Source: Panulirus ornatus (lineage: Eukaryota > Arthropoda > Malacostraca > Decapoda > Palinuridae). From it: DNA of 64,000 nt. Of the stretch, positions 52,739-64,000 are shown piece by piece; within the stretch, counting starts at the first letter, position 1, and each line of letters opens with the position of its first letter. Under the pieces are notes generated by a model. It did not search any database. It was not told where the DNA came from and saw nothing but the letters and a program-made list of their open reading frames with translations. The position numbers were made by a program, and so were the translations under genes. The stretch is from contig NC_092287.1 of assembly GCF_036320965.1 (NCBI RefSeq), positions 5,236,297 through 5,300,296 of the forward strand, given 5' to 3'.

Positions 52739-53430
52739 TAGTTGAGAGAGCAGAAGAGGGTGTTTTGAAATGGTTTGGGCACATGGAGAGAATGAGTGAG
52801 GAAAGATTGACCAAGAGGATATATGTGTCGGAGGTGGAGGGAACGAGGAGAAGTGGGAGACCAAATTGGAGGTGGAAAGATGGAGTGAAAAAGATTTTGA
52901 GTGATCGGGGCCTGAACATGCAGGAGGGTGAAAGGCAGGCAAGGAATAGAGTGAATTGGATCGATGTGGTATACAGGGGTTGACGTGCTGTCATTGGATT
53001 GAATCAGGGCATGTGAAGCATCTGGGGTAAACCATGGAAAGTTGTGTGGGGCCTGGATGTGGAAAGGGAGCTGTGGTTTCGGGCATTATTGCATGACAGC
53101 TGGAGACTGAGTGTGAACGAATGGGGCCTTTGTTATCTTTTCCTAGCGCTACCTCGCACACATGAGGGGGGAGGGGGATGGTATTCCATGTGTGACGAGG
53201 TGGCGATGGGAATGAATAAAGGCAGACAGTGTGAATTGTGTGCATGGGTATATATGTATGTGTCTGTGTTTGTATATATATGTGTACATTGAGATGTATA
53301 GGTATGTATATTTGCGTGTGTGGACGTGTGTGTATATACATGTGTGTGGGGATGGGTTGGGCCATTTCTTTCTTGTTTCCTCGCGCTACCTCGCAAATGC
53401 GGGAGACAGCGACAAAGCAAAATAAAAAAA
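52739..53430 (+). mobile_element. Young LINE 3' end
   Basis: Starts at tagttgagagagcagaagag; encodes [20 protein letters not shown] to NRVNWIDVVYRG (stop at 52981-52983); complete 3' UTR with both tail cores, ending gacaaagcaaaataaaaaaa and (TA)n. It is preceded by (TA)n (52673-52700) and a short piece of M head. Confidence 0.85.
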
Positions 53431-53447
53431 TAATATATATATATACC

Positions 53448-53632
53448 TTGCTAACGCGGGAAATGGCGAATAGTATGAAAGAAAAGATATAGATATATTT
53501 TTTTTTTCAAAAGAAGGAACAGAGAAGGGGGCCAGGTGAGGATAATCCCTCAAAGGCCCAGTCCTCTGTTCTTAACGCTACCTCGCTAATGCGGGAAATG
53601 GCGAATAGTATGAAAGAAAGAAAGAATATACG
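53448..53632 (+). mobile_element. SINE-like family M, two 3' pieces
   Basis: 53448-53489 is only the tail (ccttgctaacgcgggaaatg); 53500-53632 is a 3' half (tttcaaaagaaggaacagag to gtatgaaagaaagaaag). Confidence 0.7.
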
Positions 53633-53639
53633 CGTTGGC

Positions 53640-54145
53640 TGAAATATGGCAAGGTGAGGATGGTGTTGCTATTGAATTTCATTAGAAAAGGGGTGAATGT
53701 GTTGCTGTTTGGTAAGTTAGGATTTTCAGTGTATTTGTGGATCATGTTGAGGTGCCTGAGGATTAGAAGAATACATGTATAGTGCCATTGTGTAAAGGAA
53801 AAGGGAACAAATGTAAGAGTTCAACCTACAGAGGTACAAATTTGTTGAGTGTACCTGGTAACTTCTATGGAAGAGTGGTGACTGAGAGAGTGAAGGTGTA
53901 TACAGGGCATCAGATTGGGAATGAACAATATGGTTTCAGAAGTGGTAGAGGATGTGTGGAACAGGGCATATGAAGCAGCTAGGGTAAACCACAGAAAGGT
54001 GTGTGGGGCTTGGTTGTGGATATAGGACTATGGTTCAATACATTACACATGATAGCTAGAGAATGGATATGATTGAATGAGGCCTTTCTCCACCTTATCC
54101 TGGAGTTACCTTTTTAATGCAGGAAATAGTGGACAGGTATGATTT
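53640..54145 (+). mobile_element. Decayed, internally deleted LINE
   Basis: RT part ([31 protein letters not shown]) is joined at about 53962 directly to the 3' UTR (gggcatatgaagcagctagg), losing the RT catalytic core and C-terminal region; tail core at about 54105-54130. Confidence 0.7.
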
Positions 54146-54149
54146 TTTT

Positions 54150-54300
54150 TCAATATATGTTCGACGTTTCCCAAGTTAGTAAGGTATTGTGCAATGGCCT
54201 CATTCACTTACATTCCTTCTCTAATTGTCAAGTATAAATCACCTAAACCACAGCCCTCTTTTCACAACTAGGCCATACAGATCCCCACAGCAAGTTGTTG
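54150..54300 (-). mobile_element. Decayed LINE tail
   Basis: Reverse strand: tttcccaagttagtaaggta (tail core), atggcctcattcacttacat, taaaccacagccctcttttc. Tail to tail with the previous element. Confidence 0.55.
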
Positions 54301-54329
54301 TTTTTGTTGTTGTTGGGTGTGATCTTTTG

Positions 54330-55000
54330 TAATTACCTATTCATACAGTAAGGGAGAGTTTTACATTCATGGGGTACTATCTCTTGAACTTTTGTACAAC
54401 CATTTAAACTTCTCTATACTGTCCTCATTTACCATTGTCTCTGATTTTATTCCATTTGTACACCACATTTAAACATTAATATGAAGGTACCTCTTTTATC
54501 TTTACATTTTTTATTAATTCAAATTTTTTTTTTGCCCTAATATCATGTTTTATTGTTCTGTTAATACATATTCAAAGAACTGTTCACTGGCTGTATTATC
54601 AGTCTGGTTTGTAAGTACAAAGGTCATGATTGGGTCACCCTTTACTTTTCATTCTTACATTGTTGACATATTCAAAGCTAATAGCCTTTCTCTGTAACTC
54701 ATGTCATTTAATTGTATTACCATCTTTGTACCCTTCCTTCAGACATTTTCTGTTAGCTCTTTATGCTTCTTCAGGTGTGGAGACCAACTTAAGAAACATG
54801 TTCTAGTTTTGGCCTTTTGTAGGATGTGCACAGATTGCTGAGTGTTTCCTCATCCAAATACAGTACTTGAAAGTTATTTCTAATATTTGCCAGTAGAGTT
54901 TGTCTCCTGTGCTATTCTCCTGATATGGTACTCTGGCAACAGTTTTTGAAAGTTGTTAATCTTCACAACACCCTTGATCAAGACATCTTGTGCTTTCTAA
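54330..55000 (-). mobile_element. Possible relic of another LINE clade (CR1/L2-like)
   Basis: The reverse strand at 54655-54705 reads DMSYRERLLALNMST, like the block near the C-terminus of CR1/L2-type and related LINEs, and sequence on either side could continue it. Only this short match is visible, so the limits are guesses. Confidence 0.35.
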
Positions 55001-55478
55001 GACCTCCTCCCCAGTCCTTCTTTTCTTGGTGTTGTGGCTAAAGTGTCCATTGTGAAAACACTTCTGAACTTGTCATTCAGTTCCTTCTTATATCCCTTCA
55101 CCACTCTGTACAACTTTTCCTTCAGAATCCCTTAGCCTTATTAGCTGCTGTTTAACTGACAATTAATAAAGGTAAATTTCTGGAAGAGGCTTGAATTTTT
55201 CCAGGCTTGTTCTCAATATTCTTTTCAAAGTTTTTTTTATCCTCCTTTCTTATCCAGCTATACTCATTACTTGGTCTTATACCTTACAAGTGCTGGCTGA
55301 TTCAAGTGTCACATATCTTCACAGCACACCATGAACCTCCTTTGCTTTTTGACATCTTTTGTTGCAAATTCTTCGTCCTTTCTTAATTTTTCCTTTGTAT
55401 TTAAGGGTAGAGGTATGTGTGTGTGTATGTATGTAATTACCATTTTGTACTTATCCTATTTCTTAACCTTGTTCATGT

Positions 55479-56921
55479 AGTCCTTGCTTAACATCATAGT
55501 ATCATTCATGAAATCTGCAACTTTAAGTGAAATGACATTAATTGGGCTTAAATCTTAAGGGAAAATTTGGGGTTACAGTCCTTGACCCTTAGGGACCCCA
55601 TCAAACAACATTTTTCATGTACACCATATAAATGCACCTCCAGAAACACAAAAGTAATATGTGGAACACTTTTTTATGCTAATTACACTTAAACATGTAG
55701 GATATCTTCATAAAACATTAAAACCGTTGTTAGCCGTATGGTAGGCCTAAGTGCAACTGGCGAGCTTTGGCTTTCTCACTCTGTCACTGTCTAATGCATA
55801 ATCATTCAAAGCTAAACCATTATTGAGAAAAAATGTAGTAATATTACTTCATTAGCTTTAATAGGTACATTTGGCAATTAGTGCATGGTAGCTATTGTAA
55901 ACCCGTGTCTGGTGGTGGGCACTATTAACCCTAGTGGATACATCACTATGTAAGTATGACCATGAATGCTGTTACCTATCTGTAGCACTTTTTGCTAATG
56001 TTTTGAACATTCACATATTGAAAGGAGGTGTCTTGAACAAAAGTATTCTTTTATTCAGTAATAGTAACACCTGCTATCATCAGGAAGGTCACCATCTTGA
56101 ATATTTTGATATCAACATCATCGACTGACAAACTCCTTTAGGAAAGAAGGCATTTAGGTTACAAAAGCCTTACCACTGATTGTATGTGAATGTTACATTA
56201 GATTGCTACCATCAAAATACAGTTTTTTTATGCTGTTAAACAAATTTAATTATTCAACTTTGATCTCTTAATTCTGTGGTCACCTAACCAAACACATTCT
56301 TGGTTACAGGATTTTTCAGTGGATGGTGTTGTTGATATTAAGACATTCAAGATGATGGCTGTCCTGCTGTCAGTTGAAGTGTTACTGAGCATACTATTAT
56401 AGAATTAAAGATTACTTAGGCATAAAACACTTTTCTGTACTTAAATGTGCAAAACACTAGCTAGTAGTGCTGTAGGTAGGTAACAACACTAATGGCTCAA
56501 TTTGTTAACAAAATACAAGTGCAGAAATTGAGTGAGATCTTATGATAAAAAATATTAGAAATGCAAATGACAACTGCTTGTTTATGAAGATATTGTGTAA
56601 AGTACCTTGAAAGCAAAATCATAGTATTTAAAGACAAAGGGAAAAGATCATATAGAAAGTGTTTAATTAAACAAAGAATAATATGTACCAATATGTGTTC
56701 TAGCCATCTCGACTAAGCACAGTAATACTTTTGCTTTACCACTCTTATTCTTTTTGCTACATTTTCTGTATGCTGTACATTCTACATCTGTTTTATATAT
56801 ATCATTAATATATATAAAGGTGAGACTAAACATCTAACCTTTTATTTTAGGGGAATGTATATTAGTGGTCATTGAAGTAAAAACATATGAATATTGAAAG
56901 AGGCAACATTAAGCAAGGACT
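55479..56921. mobile_element. Possible non-autonomous terminal-inverted-repeat element
   Basis: agtccttgcttaa at 55479-55491 and its reverse complement ttaagcaaggact at 56909-56921 bound about 1.44 kb. The left end continues tgcaactttaagtgaaatga, which from memory resembles Tigger-type ends. No transposase frame is visible. Target duplication is not resolved. Confidence 0.4.
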
Positions 56922-56949
56922 TGCACTATACATATCTTTGTTTCTCAGT

Positions 56950-57150
56950 GTACACACACACACACAAACACAAGCCTAAGCCAGGTACCCATTCATCAAC
57001 CAGCCTCAACAGGAGGATGAACACCTGGGTTGGATGTGGCGTGACTGCAGCACCCAGAATTTGAACCCATGTGGCTATGCCTGGGGTAGAGCTGAGTTGA
57101 CTGATGGTCAGTCCACAGAGGCCCATGTGTACATGTTTGTGTGAGAGGAA
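56950..57150 (-). mobile_element. Possible tRNA-related SINE fragment
   Basis: Contains aggtacccattcatcaacca, gcacccagaatttgaaccca and tgtggctatgcc; the reverse strand gives ggttcaaattc, close to a Pol III B box. A box and tail not seen. A (CA)n run lies at 56952-56966. Confidence 0.35.
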
Positions 57151-57833
57151 AGCGTACCTACTGGTGTACAAGTATCTACTATGAGATATAGTCATAATGG
57201 CAGGGCTAATAAGAGGCACTCAATGCATGTTTTGCTTAATAAATAAGTCTATTATTTTCAACCACCACCCACATTACATGATTATCTATTTTTGGTTCAT
57301 CAGGGACTGATTTCATCCACATGTCAAGGAAGAGAGAGCTATCAACTAAGAGAGAGTTTGATATGCATATCTGTATTCTCAGGTGTGTGTAAGTGTATAT
57401 TACCTTTGTGTACATATTTGGATGTTTATTGATATATCTTTGTTGAGAATATTTTAGATTTTTAATCTACTTTGAAAAACTTGTAATATATGTGGAATTA
57501 TTCCATTAGTTGTACTATCATTCAAGAGACAGTGGAAAATTATCTGTATCAGTACTGGTAATAACAATTTAATGTTTCCTTATATGTCATTTACAAAAAT
57601 TTTACATTAAACAGAGGTATTGCTGCATTTGAATTAAACTGAATTTCTTCACCCACATTTACTGTATAAAATTAGAGCTGATAACTCTGATGATTGGTAC
57701 ATACAGGTATTTGCCTTATGAATCCTTACTCTCATATGAACTGTAAAGGAAAGAGGCAGAAAATGTGCAATTTCAGAAATGCTGTGTAGTATAGCAGTTA
57801 GTATTGCTAGGCATTTCAAAGAAATTGTCAAGC

Positions 57834-57840
<7 letters not shown>
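57151..57840. other. Intergenic, nothing recognised
   Basis: No supported gene or element between the possible SINE fragment and the (TA)n tract at 57841. The whole stretch 51430-64000 has no host gene that I can see. Confidence 0.5.

Positions 57841-57924
<84 letters not shown>
57841..57924. repeat. (TA)n followed by poly-T
   Basis: About 58 bp of TA then about 26 T; the poly-T abuts the reversed tail of the next M element, so it is that element's A-rich tail seen from the other strand. Confidence 0.95.
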
Positions 57925-58143
57925 CATACTATTCGCTATTTCCCGCGATAGCGAGGTAGCGTTAAGAACAGAGGACTGGGCCTTTGAGGGAATATCCTCA
58001 CCTGGCCCTCTTCTCTGTTCCTTCTTTTAAAAAAAAAAAAAAACGAGAGGGGAGGATTTCCAGCCCCCCGCTCCCTTCCCTTTTAGTCGCCTTCTACGAC
58101 ACGCAGGGAATACGTGGGAAGTATTCTTTCTCCCCTATCCCCT
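57925..58143 (-). mobile_element. SINE-like family M, full-length
   Basis: catactattcgctatttccc, tail core, aaggcccagtcctctg in reverse, A-run, ggggaggatttccagccccc, hairpin and ctcccctatcccct head. Confidence 0.78.
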
Positions 58144-58156
58144 ATATATATATATA

Positions 58157-58277
58157 TCTTTTTTTCTTTCAAACTATTCGCCATTTCCCGCATTAGCGAG
58201 GTAGCGTTAAGAACAGAGGACTGGGCCTTTGAGGGAATACCCTCACCTGGCCCAATTCTCTGTTCCTTCTTTTGAAA
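58157..58277 (-). mobile_element. SINE-like family M, 3' half
   Basis: tttctttcaaactattcgcc to ctctgttccttcttttgaaa; the M head is absent. Followed by A-run and (TA)n. Confidence 0.72.
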
Positions 58278-58282
58278 GAAAA

Positions 58283-58409
<127 letters not shown>

Positions 58410-60405
58410 CCGCTGTCTCCCGCGTTTGCGAGGTAGCGCAAGGAAACAGACGAAAGAAATGGCCCAACCCACCCCCATACACATGTATATACATACGTCC
58501 ACACAAGCAAATATACATACCTACACAGCTTTCCATGGTTTACCCCAGACGCTTCACATGCCCTGATTCAATCCACTGACAGCACATCAACTCCGGTATA
58601 CCACATCGCTCCAATTCACTCTATTCCTTGCCCTCCTTTCACCCTCCTGCATGTTCAGGCCCCGATCACACAAAATCTTTTTCACTCCATCTTTCCACCT
58701 CCAATTTGGTCTCCCTCTTCTCCTCGTTCCCTCCACCTCCGACACATATATTCTCTTGGTCAATCTTTCCTCACTCATTCTCTCCATGTGCCCGAACCAT
58801 TTCAAAACACCCTTTTCTGCTCTCTCAACCACGCTCTTTTTATTTCCACACATCTCTCTTACCCTTACGTTACTTACTCGATCTAACCACCTCACACATA
58901 TTGTCCTCAAACATCTCATTTCCAGCACATCCATCCTCCTGCGCACAACTCTGTCCATAGCCCACGCCTCGCAACCATACAACATTGTTGGAACCACTAT
59001 TCCTTCAAACATACCCATTTTTGCTTTCTGAGATAATGTTCTCGACTTCCACACATTCTTCAAGGCTCCCAGGATTTTCGCCCCCTCCCCCACCCTATGA
59101 TCCACTTCCGCTTCCATGGTTCCATCTGCTGCCAGATCCACTCCCAGATATCTAAAACACTTTACTTCCTCCAGTTTTTCTCCATTCAAACTTACCTCCC
59201 AATTGACTTGACCCTCAACCCTACTGTACCTAATAACCTTGCTCTTATTCACATTTACTCTTAACTTTCTTCTCTCACACACTTTACCAAACTCAGTCAC
59301 CAGCTTCTGCAGTTTCTCACATGAATCAGCCACCAGGGCTGTATCATCAGCGAACAACAACTGACTCACTTCCCAAGCTCTCTCATCCACAACAGACTTC
59401 ATACTTGCCCCTCTTTCCAAAACTCTTGCATTCACCTCCCTAACAACCCCATCCATAAACAAATTAAACAACCATGGAGACATCACACACCCCTGCCGCA
59501 AACCTACATTCACTGAGAACCAATCACTTTCCTCTCTTCCTACACGTACACATGCCTTACATCCTCGATAAAAACTTTTCACTGCTTCTAACAACTTGCC
59601 TCCCACACCATATATTCTTAATACCTTCCACAGAGCATCTCTATCAACTCTATCATATGCCTTCTCCAGATCCATAAATGCTACATACAAATCCATTTGC
59701 TTTTCTAAGTATTTCTCACACACATTCTTCAAAGCAAACACCTGATCCACACATCCTCTACCACTTCTGAAACCACACTGCTCTTCCCCAATCTGATGCT
59801 CTGTACATGCCTTTACCCTCTCAATCAATACCCTCCCATATAATTTACCAGGAATACTCAACAAACTTATACCTTTGTAATTTGAGCACTCACTCTTATC
59901 CCCTTTGCCTTTGTACAATGGCACTATGCACGCACTCCGCCAATCCTCAGGCACCTCACCATGAGTCATACATACATTAAATAACCTTACCAACCAGTCA
60001 ACAATACAGTCACCCCCTTTTTTAATAAATTCCACTGCAATACCATCCAAACCTGCTGCCTTGCTGGCTTTCATCTTCCGCAAAGCTTTTACTACCTCTT
60101 CTCTGTTTACCAAATCATTTTCCCTAACCCTCTCACTTTGCACACCACCTCGACCAAAACACCCTATATCTGCCACTCTATCATCAAACACATTCAACAA
60201 ACCTTCAAAATACTCACTCCATCTCCTTCTCACATCACCAGTACTTGTTATCACCTCCCTATTTGAGCCCTTCACTGAAGTTCCCATTTGCTCCCTTGTC
60301 TTACGCACTTTATTTACCTCCTTCCAGAACATCTTTTTATTCTCCCTAAAATTTAATGATACTCTCTCACCCCAACTCTCATTTGCCCTTTTTTTCACCT
60401 CTTGC
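58410..60405 (-). mobile_element. Young LINE, minus strand
   Basis: Reverse strand: pre-RT to 3' UTR, tail core at 58410-58450. Its 5' end ([20 protein letters not shown]) abuts a plus-strand LINE at 60406 with no bases between, forming a head-to-head pair. Confidence 0.9.
58587..60405 (-). CDS. LINE reverse transcriptase ORF, 5'-truncated
   Basis: About 605 codons of LINE protein, from [16 protein letters not shown] to [14 protein letters not shown] motifs are kept: [43 protein letters not shown] and FADD. One Gly of the CGVRW block is lost (ICVRWLDRV) by an in-frame deletion. The open frame continues upstream to 60551 only by reading the antisense of the neighbouring LINE. No endonuclease. 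Confidence 0.8.
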
Positions 60406-61140
60406 AGCGGATGGAACCATGGAAGCGGAAGTGGATCATAGGGTGGGGGAGGGGGCGAAAATTCTGGGAGCCTTGAAGAATGTGTGGAAGTCGAGAACAT
60501 TATCTCGGAAAGCAAAAATGGGTAAGTTTGAAGGAATAGTGGTTCCAACAATGTTGTATGGTTGTGAGGCGTGGGCTATGGATAGAGTTGTGCGCAGGAG
60601 GATGGATGTGCTGGAAATGAGATGTTTGAGGACAATGTGTGGTGTGAGGTGGTTTGATCGAGTAAGTAATGTAAGGGTAAGAGAGATGTGTGGAAATAAA
60701 AAGAGCGTGGTTGAGAGAGCAGAAGAGGATGTTTTGAAATGGTTTGGGCACATGGAGAGAATGAGTGAGGAAAGATTGACCAAGAGGATATATGTGTCGG
60801 AGGTGGAGGGAACGAGGAGAAGAGGGAGACCAAATTGGAGGTGGAAAGATGGAGTGAAAAAGATTTTGTGTGATCGGGGCCTGAACATGCAGGAGGGTGA
60901 AAGGAGGGCAAGGAATAGAGTGAATTGGAGCGATGTGGTATACCGGGGTTGACGTGCTGTCAGTGGATTGAATCAAGGCATGTGAAGCGTCTGGGGTAAA
61001 CCATGGAAAGCTGTGTAGGTATGTATATTTGCGTGTGTGGACGTATGTATATACATGTGTATGGGGGTGGTTTGGGCCATTTCTTTCGTCTGTTTCCTTG
61101 CGCTACCTCGCAAACGCAGGAGACAGCGACAAAGCAAAAA
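60406..61140 (+). mobile_element. Young LINE 3' end, head to head with the previous copy
   Basis: Starts agcggatggaaccatggaag, encodes [20 protein letters not shown] to [12 protein letters not shown] (stop at 60950-60952), then 3' UTR, tail core, A-run and (TA)n at 61163-61213. With 58410-59130 it forms an inverted repeat of about 700 bp. Confidence 0.88.
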
Positions 61141-61157
61141 AAAAAAAAAAAAAAAAA

Positions 61158-61574
<417 letters not shown>

Positions 61575-61582
61575 TTCTTTTT

Positions 61583-61705
61583 TTTTTCTTTCAAACTGTT
61601 CGCCATTTCCCGCATTAGTGAGGTAGCGTTAAGAACAGAGGACTGGGCCTTTGAGGGAATACCCTCACCTGGCCCAATTCTCTGTTCCTTCTTTTGGAAA
61701 ATTAA
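61583..61705 (-). mobile_element. SINE-like family M, 3' half
   Basis: tttctttcaaactgttcgcc to tccttcttttggaaaattaa, then (TA)n at 61710-61775. Confidence 0.72.
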
Positions 61706-61707
61706 AA

Positions 61708-61782
<75 letters not shown>

Positions 61783-61801
61783 ATATTTATATTTATATGT
61801 A

Positions 61802-61976
61802 TTATACTTTGTCGCTGTCTCCTGTGTTAGCGAGGTAGTGCAAGGAAACAGACGAAAGAATGGCCCAACCCACCCACATACACCTGTATATACATATACG
61901 TATATATACATGTACATATTTCATACTGTCTGCCCTTATTCATTCCCGTTGTCACCCTGCCACACATGAAATAACA
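61802..61976 (-). mobile_element. LINE 3' UTR piece
   Basis: actttgtcgctgtctcctgt, tail core, cccacccacatacacctgta and ttcccgttgtcaccctgcca: reversed LINE 3' UTR with a shortened tacata region. Confidence 0.7.
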
Positions 61977-62078
61977 ACTAGATTTCTGTTTCCCGAGTCA
62001 ACGAGGTAGTGCCAGAAAACAGATGAAGAAAGAATGGCCCATCCCCTCATATATTTATATTTTTTATATATATCATAC

Positions 62079-62307
62079 TTAACCGCCGTCTCCTGCGTTA
62101 GCGAGGTAGCACAAGGAAACAGACGAGGAATGGCCCAACCCACCCACATACACATGTATATACATAAACCCCCACACACGCACATATACATACTTATACA
62201 TTTCAACATATACATACACAGACATATACATTTATACACAGGTACATATCCATACTTGCTGCCTTCGTCCATTCCCATTGCCACCCCGCCACACATGAAA
62301 TAGCATT
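62079..62307 (-). mobile_element. LINE 3' UTR piece
   Basis: A second reversed LINE 3' UTR: ccgccgtctcctgcgttagc tail core, tacata-rich region, cattcccattgccaccccgc and acacatgaaatagc. Between 61977 and 62078 lies another degenerate tail core (cccgagtcaacgaggtagtg). Confidence 0.7.
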
Positions 62308-62459
62308 TGGGCCATTCTTCATGTTTCCTGGCACTACCTTGCTGAAATAGGAAACGGTGATTAAGTATGGTAAACAGAATGTGCGTGTTTGTGAGTGAAT
62401 GGGCCATTCTTCATTTGTTTCTAGGCGCTTCCTCGCTGACACGGGAAACACGGATTAAG

Positions 62460-62498
<39 letters not shown>
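62308..62498 (+). repeat. Two isolated tail-core units and (TA)n
   Basis: gggccattcttcatg...ggcactaccttgctgaaata...ggtgattaagtatgg and gggccattcttcatt...ggcgcttcctcgctgacacg...cggattaagtataa, about 80 bp apart, then (TA)n. They show the tail core existing as short units outside full elements. Confidence 0.65.
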
Positions 62499-62499
<1 letters not shown>

Positions 62500-62662
62500 G
62501 AGCGGGGGGCTGGAAATCCTTCCCTCTCGGTATTTTTTAATTTTCCAAAAGAAGGAACAGAGAATTGGGCCAGGTGAGGGTATTCCCTCAAAGGCCCAGT
62601 CCTCTGTTCTTAACGCTACCTCGCTAATGCGGGAAATGGCGAATAGTTTGAAAGAAAAGAAA

Positions 62663-62665
<3 letters not shown>
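62499..62665 (+). mobile_element. SINE-like family M, missing head
   Basis: Starts gggagcggggggctggaaat directly after (TA)n; ends tttgaaagaaaagaaag and (TA)n 62666-62722 plus poly-T. Confidence 0.75.
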
Positions 62666-62759
<94 letters not shown>

Positions 62760-62761
<2 letters not shown>

Positions 62762-64000
62762 CGCTGTCTCCCGCGTTTGCGAGGTAGCGCAAGGAAACAG
62801 ACGAAAGAAATGGCCCAACCCACCCCCATACACATGCCTTGATTCAATCCACTGACAGCACATCAACCCCGGTATACCACATCGCTCCAATTCACTCTAT
62901 TCTTTGCCCTCCTTTCACCCTCCTGCATGTTCAGGCCCCGATCACACAAAAATCTTTTTCACTCCATCTTTCCACCTCCAATTTGGTCTCCCTCTTCTCC
63001 TCGTTCCCTCCACCTCCGACACATATATCCTCTTGGTCAATCTTTCCTCACTCATTCTCTCCATGTGACCAAACCATTTCAAAACACCCTCTTCTGCTCT
63101 CTCAACCACGCTCTTTTTATTTCCACACATCTCTCTTACCCTTACGTTACTTACTCGATCAAACCACCTCACACCACACATTGTCCTCAAACACCTCATT
63201 TCCAGCACATCCATCCTCCTGCGCACAACTCTATCCATAGTCCACGCCTCGCAACCATACAACATTGTTGGAACCACTATTCCTTCAAACATACCCATTT
63301 TTGCTTTCCGAGATAATGTTCTCGACTTCCTCACATTCTTCATGGCTCCCAGAATTTTCGCCCCCTCCCCCACCCTATGATCCACTTCCGCTTCCATGGT
63401 TCCATCCGCTGCCAGATCCACTCCCAGATATCTAAAACACTTCACTTCCTCCAGTTTTTCTCCATTCAAACTCACCTCCCAATTGAATTGACCCTCAACC
63501 CTACTGTACCTAATAACCTTGCTCTTATTCACATTTACTCTTAACTTTCTTCTTTCACACACTTTACCAAACTCAGTCACCAGCTTCTGCAGTTTCTCAC
63601 ATGAATCAACCACCAGCGCTGTATCATCAGCGAACAACAACTGACTCACTTCCCAAGCTCTATCATCCCCAACAGACTTCATACTTGCCCCTCTTTCCAA
63701 AACTCTTGCATTTACCTCCCTAACAACCCCATCCATAAACAAATTAAACAACCATGGAGACATCACACACCCCTGCCGCAAACCTACATTCACTGAGAAC
63801 CAATCACTTTCCTCTCTTCCTACACGTACACATGCCTTACATCCTCGATAAAAACTTTTCACTGCTTCTAACAACTTGCCTCCCACACCATATATTCTTA
63901 ATACCTTCCACAGAGCATCTCTATCAACTCTATCATATGCCTTCTCCAGATCCATAAATGCTACATACAAATCCATTTGCTTTTCTAAGTATTTCTCACA
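62760..64000 (-). mobile_element. Young LINE, minus strand, runs off the window
   Basis: Reversed tail core at 62762-62800, shortened 3' UTR (cacatgccttgattcaatcc), C-terminal region and RT up to the window end. A one-base A insertion (cacaaaaatctt near 62945) breaks the last part of the frame. Confidence 0.9.
62942..64000 (-). CDS. LINE reverse transcriptase, partial at window end
   Basis: At least 344 codons visible ([19 protein letters not shown] onward), with FADD and [15 protein letters not shown], ending early at [10 protein letters not shown] through a one-base frameshift. The 5' part is beyond base 64000, so completeness cannot be judged. Confidence 0.75.
   Translation of the reverse strand, partial: CEKYLEKQMDLYVAFMDLEKAYDRVDRDALWKVLRIYGVGGKLLEAVKSFYRGCKACVRVGREESDWFSVNVGLRQGCVMSPWLFNLFMDGVVREVNARVLERGASMKSVGDDRAWEVSQLLFADDTALVVDSCEKLQKLVTEFGKVCERRKLRVNVNKSKVIRYSRVEGQFNWEVSLNGEKLEEVKCFRYLGVDLAADGTMEAEVDHRVGEGAKILGAMKNVRKSRTLSRKAKMGMFEGIVVPTMLYGCEAWTMDRVVRRRMDVLEMRCLRTMCGVRWFDRVSNVRVREMCGNKKSVVERAEEGVLKWFGHMERMSEERLTKRIYVSEVEGTRRRGRPNWRWKDGVKKIFV

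Noticed and set aside
58410..61140. Head-to-head LINE pair as one twin-primed insertion
   Set aside because: The inverted part includes the whole C-terminal region and tail, overlapping the sense part completely; twin priming would invert only upstream sequence.

Overview
This window comes from a eukaryotic nuclear genome, most likely an arthropod and probably a decapod crustacean. That placement is an inference from three things: an arthropod-like protein split by long repeat-filled introns, abundant (TA)n tracts, and a LINE reverse transcriptase of a type I remember as common in decapods. The one host gene I can support is VIRMA (virilizer), the scaffold of the m6A writer-associated complex. 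It lies on the + strand. The window begins inside the gene, and 13 distinct coding exons between 4026 and the stop codon at 51427-51429 join with fully consistent phases into about 1384 C-terminal residues. The VIR_N end must lie upstream of base 1.

Layout. 1-4025 is intron with LINE relics. Exons a, b and c are at 4026-4170, 8288-8413 and 15903-16078. A ~10 kb block (6862-16658) carrying exons b and c is repeated in direct tandem at 16656-26693, so exons b and c occur twice (18083-18208, 25939-26114). Exons d-m follow at 29606-29864, 31384-32487, 34366-35225, 36649-37159, 39487-39583, 43351-43499, 47300-47486, 49338-49531, 49748-49844 and 51179-51429. Downstream of 51430 there is only repeat and apparently non-genic sequence to the window end.

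Repeats make up most of the window. The dominant one is a non-LTR retrotransposon (reverse transcriptase with an FADD motif), present as young nearly open 5'-truncated copies at 9-15 kb, 19-25 kb, 52.7-53.4 kb and 58.4-64 kb, and as decayed copies in nearly every intron. Around it sit a ~240 bp SINE-like family (M) whose 3' end shares a hairpin-containing core with the LINE tail, long (TA)n tracts between elements, a second SINE-like family (Z) with an internal short tandem repeat, a pogo/Tigger-like DNA transposon remnant, a second terminal-inverted-repeat element, and relics of other LINE clades.

The main point of interest is the tandem block. Splicing exon c to the second exon b would run into a stop within eight codons, so both copies cannot be used in series. 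Single-base indels cluster at the junction, and each copy has lost a different ~1.2-1.4 kb segment by LINE-LINE recombination. This fits two haplotypes joined end to end by an assembler, though a real duplication with exon skipping is not excluded. No rRNA, tRNA, CRISPR or bacterial-type feature was seen.
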